From Bimuria novae-zelandiae CBS 107.79 (taxonomy: Eukaryota; Ascomycota; Dothideomycetes; Pleosporales; Didymosphaeriaceae): a DNA stretch of 64,000 nucleotides. Below the pieces are notes generated by a model, which worked only from the letters and a program-made list of their open reading frames with translations, made no database searches and had not been told where the DNA came from. The stretch spans positions 411,213 through 475,212 of the forward strand of contig ML976708.1 of assembly GCA_010015655.1 (NCBI GenBank), in the 5' to 3' direction. The position numbers and the translations under genes are program-made. Shown piece by piece: positions 58,940-64,000 of the stretch. How positions within the stretch are numbered: position 1 is the stretch's first letter; every line of letters starts with the position of its first letter.

Positions 58940-59140
58940 CTATTTACGCTTCCCATGGGCGAAGCGGATGGTCTTATTATAGAAGTTTATAATAGGGTTC
59001 CATTCTGCTGGCCAGGGCATTCTTAGGACTATATCGAATCCACTAATGTTACTAACTATAAACAGGCAACTATTACTCTCGGTTTTACCACGACTATTTA
59101 TAATAGTGTAGGGGAGCTTCGCCTGGCCTAGAACGCCCAA
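58940..59140 (-). pseudogene. gypsy F retropepsin-like segment
   Basis: An open 66-codon piece, with GFDIVLRMPWPAEWNPIINF in the middle. It matches the C-terminal half of gypsy proteases (DxILGMPWLxxxNPxIDW). The Asp-Thr/Ser-Gly active-site half lies just upstream on the minus strand in damaged form. The protease would mature the Gag-Pol polyprotein. Confidence 0.7.
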
Positions 59141-60844
59141 GTCTTATCCATTTAGCGCCACGTAGCGTTTGCCTTTTATTATTATTACTACAACCCCTAA
59201 CTACTTTATTAGATTACTACTAACGAAATTCGCTTTAGCTCCGTAGTCTACTAGGGCTTTAATCTATTATTAGTTGCCCTCGTGCTATACTTTACTATCT
59301 AGCGCAATTAGTAAGCCACCGCTCTTATCCTTAGGGGTCCTTATGGCTGCGACTAGTTATTATTAACTTTTATTATAGTTAACCTTGCCTATAAACTATT
59401 AGGCCTCTTAGTCTACAGCTTGTCTTTCCCCGCCTTGGCCTTGTACTTTAAACAGGACGCCTTATAATAGCCTGGTTCGTAGTAGTAAAAGTATTAGTTC
59501 TTGTCTTTGTCCTCTACTACCTAAGCCTTCTTCTTACTATCCTTATCGCAACGGTTGCTATCGTGGCGTCTCTAGTATAGTCTTGTGTTATTTAACCTAG
59601 ATCGCTTTTGATCGCGCCTTTTATTAGCTAGCTTATTAAGAAAGTTATTATTAACATCATGTGTGCGTTATTTCCCTAACTTATAAGGTTTTAACGCTTG
59701 CTAATGTATATTTACTTTTACTTCTAAGCAAAAAAGGCTCTTCTATTCGCGTGGCTACTATTTAAGGTGTTCTTAGATTTTCTTATCTAATGCCATATAG
59801 AAGTTATTAATATAGTCTTTATTATTATTATCTAAGGCCTTCTCTAGGTCGCATTCCTCCTATTAGTCCATAAGGTAGTTAAGGAGTTCTATAGGGGTCT
59901 TCTTACCTTATTTAGCTACCTTAATCCTTTAGCGAGCGGCACTCTTTCGCTCCTAAACTAATTCTAGGGAGTCTACTATAGTCTACTATAAAAGGTTCTA
60001 GGTAACTTTCCTGTGTCGCTTCCGCTCTAGGATCTTAGCGACTATTTAGTTCTAGTAGTTACGTTATATATCTCCTAAGTATCTTACTGCAAACCTAACC
60101 TGCGCTTTATTAGTTTTAAGGGCAGGTAAGAAGTTAATATAGTCCTTATAGGCCCTCTTCTATAAGTTTAGTTCCTTACGACCCCTGCCCTTAAATTAAG
60201 GGGGTTCCGGCGGCTTTAGTAGCTATGCGTCTAGGGTAGTAGTCGCTATTTAAATCTAACGTTCTTTATTACGGCTAGTGTAGGCCTAGCCTTATCTATT
60301 CTTTTTCCGCGGGCGTCGGATGCTTCTAGAGGCTCTAGATTAGTCTTAACTAGCATTGTCTAAGCTTAAGGACGCGTCCTTTATTAAGCTATTACTTAAT
60401 AGATTATTACTTATATCTTTAGCCTTATCTAGGTTGCCGTAACCCTCCTCGGGCTTTAAGGAGTTATTAGAGATGCTAGTAGTTATTATCTTATTCCTAA
60501 CTAGGGTCTTGCCTTTAGATCGGTGACGCTCTACTATTAAGGAGGCCTCTAGTTTCTAAATGCGTTATTAGAGCTGTAGCACGCCTAGGCGTTCTTAAAG
60601 GGTAACTTTCTTTAATTATTAATTATTATAACCGCCTGTAACGATAGGGGGGTCTTCCTCTAGGTCTATAGGTGTTGTTAGGTCTTCTATAGGCGTTATA
60701 ACTATTAGAGGCTCTTATTTAGAGGGTTCTGTAGGTGGTAACCTGCTTTAAGAGTCTCCTGCTATCTTTAAGGTCTGGCAGGTAACTCTTCGTGTCGATT
60801 CTATCGTACAGGTAAATTAGATATAAGGGGGTAAGGGATCGTAT

Positions 60845-61017
60845 TGTAAAAAGCGCCCTGACTACGGGCGACTTAGTCTATCCACAGTACTAAGGCGATC
60901 TCTTAGAGAGGGAAGAGAAGGGCTGCGGCGAGGGAAGTAGATAGGCGAAAGGCCCGGATAGCGCTGGTCTAGAGCGGACTAGGGCCGTCGAGGGCCCTCG
61001 ACCTACGACTCGTGACA
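60845..61017 (-). repeat. 5' LTR of gypsy F
   Basis: Same palindrome at 60987-61002. The clean GC-rich sequence contrasts with the RIP-damaged interior. Confidence 0.92.
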
Positions 61018-61734
61018 GCAGCTCCTAGAGCATGAGAATTAGGGGCTACGAGAAGCCCTTACAAACCAGAAACGGCGTTAAATAAAGGGCAGGACTCTAC
61101 CTTTTGAGTAGCTAGATAAGTGGTATGGAGGATCTATTTTCTAATTACCTGCCCCCGTATAGAGGGCGCGTGATTCTCTCAGCTAATAAAAGGCTAAAAA
61201 GTAATAACTATAACTCTAGAAAAGTAAGTAGAGAGAAATCTAGATAGCAAATAGGTAGCTTAAAGCTTGTTTACTATAGGAGAAGCGTGTTGCGCGTGTA
61301 GTAGCTAGAAATATGCGCGCTAAGAAGAAAGCTAATTAGGCTACTAAGTAACGCCTCCGTTAATAGGCTCGCAAGACTTAATAATAACTTTAAAAACGTC
61401 TTAAAATTGCTAAAAAGGGAAGCCAGAATGCTTTAAAAGCTACTTATATAATTATAAAGAGGAAGAAGCCTACGCCGGCATTTATACGCATTAATATAGT
61501 AATATTTATGCCATTAGCGCCAGCATCGCGCAGTGGCCAAATAATTAGAATACTAAGTAAATATCTATAATTTAACTAGCTAGTAATCTTCTATAGCTTT
61601 ATAAAATCTTAACTCTAGAAAATTTCGCGATAAAAGCTTTTATATAAAACTCTATAGCCTTATGTTGCTGGCTGCGGTGCTGGTGTTAGGGTGGCGCGTT
61701 AGTGTCGCGGCGCACTAACTATTTTAATAGGATA

Positions 61735-63868
61735 CTATGCCCGTGCACCCAATGCGCGCCGTTGGCCAACGCGCGGAATTGGCCCTAGTTATTACTAGTA
61801 AACTTGGGGCCGTAGAGTTATATATAATAGTTATTATTACTAGATTTTTTAGTAGAGTGATCTATAGGCCTATGCCATAAAATTTGCTACTAAAATTTAC
61901 GTAGTTAAAATATTTTATAGTCGTGGCTATTTACTATAGGTGCAGGTGCTAAGTATAGCTTATAAGTAACACTACTACTTTATATAGCTATAGAACTACG
62001 TTTCTACCTCTTTTTAACTCTTTATTACTATAAGGCCTTGCGCTTATATTTTTATATAGTTTAAGATCTATTTTAAGAGTCGCGCTACTATTTCTTACGT
62101 GCTTTCTTAGTTTTGCGCATATTAATAGCTTAGCGCTCTTCTATACGCTTCCTCTCTTACTCTTTCTTCTCTCTTACTACTATTTAGCACTTCTCTTCTA
62201 TAATTTACTTTTTATACGCTATAGTAGTAGCCTTTAACTTTTTTGCCTTTTCTTTTTAGAACTCCTCCTCCTCTACCTTACGCTTTACTAACCTTATCCG
62301 TGTGCGCGCTTCTTGAAAGGAGCGAGGAGTCTATATTATGTATGGTCCCTAGTACTCGTAGTGTTATAGTAAAGCTAGAGGCTTGCCTTGCTTTTCACGC
62401 TTTCTCTTAGTAGTAAGAGCGTCTATTAAACCTTTATTTTCGCTCCTTATAAGGGTGTTTTAGATAGCTATATAGTAAAGTAATTATTAAATAATTAATA
62501 CATCTTTCTCTATTGCACCCCTTAACGCACGCCTTACTACTTAATTTAGAACCCTCTACTATTCTTCTTTATAGATAGTAGTGTTAGAGTTGCTATTTTC
62601 TGTAGTCTCGAAGTCGCTATTTATAAACTTATCTAGTATAACGTTAGGGTTAAATAGGCTCACACCCACTGCCTTAAAGGAGCTAAGTATATTTAATTTA
62701 GTAAAGCTAGCCACCCAGGCATCCTAGAATAGCGAGAAGAAGTTAGGCTTCTTTACTAGTACTAGGCCTTTGTGCTTAAAGAGGCGCTCTCCTAGCTTCT
62801 TTAAGTATACTATACTAAGAGGCTTAAATATTACTATATTAAGCGGCTAAAGCGTGTGCGTGCTGTAAGGTAGATAGATACTTATAAGAATCTTGTGCTA
62901 GTAGCAATACTCTAAAAACTCTTTAGTTAGGTAACTCCTATAGCTATCCACAAGCAATAGGCGGTACTTTCTTTAAGCTTTAGATATAGTAAAGCGCTAG
63001 AACACTTATTATAGCTAAGTAAGGCCTAGGCCGTCGTTGCTCTAGCTACTAGGTAATACTCTAAAGAAGGCTATATATTCTCCCATTTTTATATCCTCCA
63101 CCTAGGTGCTCTAAATATTCTGAGATTTAGCTAAATATATAAGGCCTAGAGGAAGAGTAGATTCATCCGCGCACACATATGCTATAAGGCTTACCTACTT
63201 ATAATTATTATCTTATAGTATCTGCCTAAAGGGTTTCTTCTTAAATTAACGCTTACTAAAGATTCTCTTCTATCTATTAATAGCTCTAATTATAAAGCCT
63301 TTTTTGTCTATATTATATATGTGCGTAGGCTTTATTTTTTAGAACTTAATTTTATCGCGCAGCGCGTTATAGTATAGCTTATACTTATTACTAAAGTTAG
63401 TAATATGGCGTTGCTAGTCTATAGATATAGTAAATTAAGACGTAAGCTTATTATTGTGATAATTTAGGAAGCGCGATACCTAGCTCTTAAAGATCTAATA
63501 CTTAGCGATATTTAAGGCGAAATCTTAAACTATCTCTCTTATAGGTAAGAGGTGTTGTTTTATAAGCTTATCTATGTATTTTATAAGCTCTACCTCCTTT
63601 TATAGGCTAAAGTTCTAACGCATTACTATATCCTCTTAGTAGGAACGCGCACTAAGCTCTACTTTACGCGTTAAAGTTAAGTAAACAACGCCATGCTTTT
63701 AAGCTATTTTTATTTATAGGATTTTCTCTTCTAGAGGTATACTTTTTGCTTCTGCAACTACTTCGTTAATGCCTATTATTATTATTATGCTATATTAGAA
63801 TAAAAAAGTGTTATATAGATAGTATTCCGCGCGTTGGCCAACGGCGCGCGTTGGGTGCACGGACACGG
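61735..63868 (-). mobile_element. Fot1/pogo DNA transposon H (2.13 kb)
   Basis: The TIR outer end reads CCGTGTCCGTGCACCC on the right (inverted) and CTATGCCCGTGCACCC on the left, with the pair CCAATGCGCG/CCAACGCGCG at 17 bp (61749 and 61766). Flanked by TA (61733-61734 and 63869-63870). The minus-strand transposase starts near 63750; the first-Asp block is near 63300-63330 on that strand. Strong RIP. Confidence 0.9.
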
Positions 63869-63875
63869 TACTATA

Positions 63876-64000
63876 ACGTATCCGTGCGCGTAATGCGCGG
63901 ATAATACTAAAATACCCTTAACTTTAACACGCGATAACTCTACTAATATAGATCTAATTTAAGCTACGATTAATAATATTAAATTATTAAAGCTAGGCGA
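63876..64000 (+). mobile_element. Fot1/pogo DNA transposon I, left end only
   Basis: Starts after TA (63874-63875) with ACGTATCCGTGCGCG, the shared outer TIR sequence with one change. It is followed by the conserved leader (AACTTTAACACGCGATAACT) and the degraded helix-turn-helix start near 63950. The window ends inside it. Confidence 0.75.

Larger units (their letters stand above)
51730..61017 (-). mobile_element. Ty3/gypsy LTR retrotransposon F (9.3 kb, contains pogo G)
   Basis: 173-bp LTRs (51730-51902 and 60845-61017) start TGTAAAAAGCGCCC and end CTCGTGACA. They are flanked by GTAGC (51725-51729) and GCAGC (61018-61022), a target duplication with one C/T change. On the minus strand: gag (about 59.7-60.3 kb), protease (58.9-59.15 kb), RT (58.0-58.7 kb), RNase H to about 57.75 kb and again from 55.6 kb, and integrase (about 54.2-55.0 kb). 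Pogo G interrupts it. Without G it is 7,185 bp. Confidence 0.92.
44678..61560 (+). pseudogene. pogo/Fot1 transposase of element E, in three blocks
   Basis: Block 1 (44678-44958) starts MDLIKATIIAINLREPGETF. Block 2 (50689-51724) reads YNMDEKGFLLGITGRSKRIF near 50865-50925 and the second and third Asp regions to about 51400 (PLDVYVF keeps the third Asp). Block 3 (61023-61560) is the tail with LEHENXGLREAL and basic residues. The copia and gypsy elements sit at the block borders with clean target duplications. Stops are TAA/TAG. Confidence 0.85.
41194..61715 (+). mobile_element. Fot1/pogo DNA transposon E (2.09 kb, split by D, R and F)
   Basis: The TIR GTGCGCCGCGACACTAACG lies at the left (41194-41209, continuing at 44621 after insertion D) and inverted at 61685-61715, flanked by TA (41192-41193 and 61716-61717). 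Removing D, copia R and gypsy F with their target duplications leaves 2,093 bp, the family size. Transposase blocks are 44678-44958 (helix-turn-helix), 50689-51724 (catalytic core) and 61023 to about 61560 (tail). Confidence 0.92.

Noticed and set aside
1..64000. CRISPR arrays, prophage or bacterial operons
   Set aside because: Repeats are LTRs, TIRs and their internal motifs. Genes have spliceosomal introns and the elements are fungal.
1..64000. tRNA or rRNA genes
   Set aside because: No tRNA-like arm or box pattern was recognised in the non-repeat parts; the only tRNA-related sequence is the copia primer-binding site.

Overview
The window looks like a transposon-packed, repeat-mutated (RIP) block of a filamentous ascomycete chromosome, probably a Dothideomycete. 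The class is an inference from the style of genes and repeats. Supporting signs are 41-50 nt class spliceosomal introns in the host genes, Fot1/pogo DNA transposons, Ty3/gypsy and Ty1/copia elements, and pervasive C-to-T/G-to-A change in CpA/TpG context that has turned Gln and Trp codons into TAA/TAG. Only about 7.3 kb (27.5-34.8 kb) plus about 1.8 kb (23.7-25.5 kb) has ordinary host base composition.

Layout. 1-3.77 kb: minus-strand gypsy element cut by the window edge. 3.94-23.74 kb: one 2.13-kb pogo element (J) split by three retrotransposons: Q, a short-LTR element hiding an assembly gap; K, a gypsy; and L, a gypsy that itself holds M, a deleted gypsy. 23.75-25.55 kb: a mixed patch with a Tc1-like transposase fragment and host-like coding scraps. 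25.55-27.48 kb: pogo element O. 27.5-34.8 kb: host island with a degenerate F-box-like gene and a divergent tyrosine-catabolism pair, hmgA (homogentisate dioxygenase, broken by three stops) and fahA (fumarylacetoacetase, intact, one 48-nt intron). Pogo element P sits in their shared promoter. 34.79-64 kb: pogo elements A, B, C, E, H and I in a row, inserted at TA sites of about 50 bp of host DNA. E is itself split by a two-gene Tc1/IS630-type element (D), a copia element (R), and a gypsy element (F) that holds pogo element G.

The model is checked by arithmetic. Removing the nested insertions and their target-site duplications leaves 2,132 bp for J and 2,093 bp for E, the size of the uninterrupted copies (2,101-2,139 bp).

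The most notable points are: a catabolic gene apparently killed by RIP leaking from neighbouring transposons while its divergent partner survives; and a common design of the pogo terminal inverted repeats, in which a family-specific motif is repeated at exactly 17 bp, the length of the CENP-B box. No tRNA, rRNA or CRISPR array was seen.
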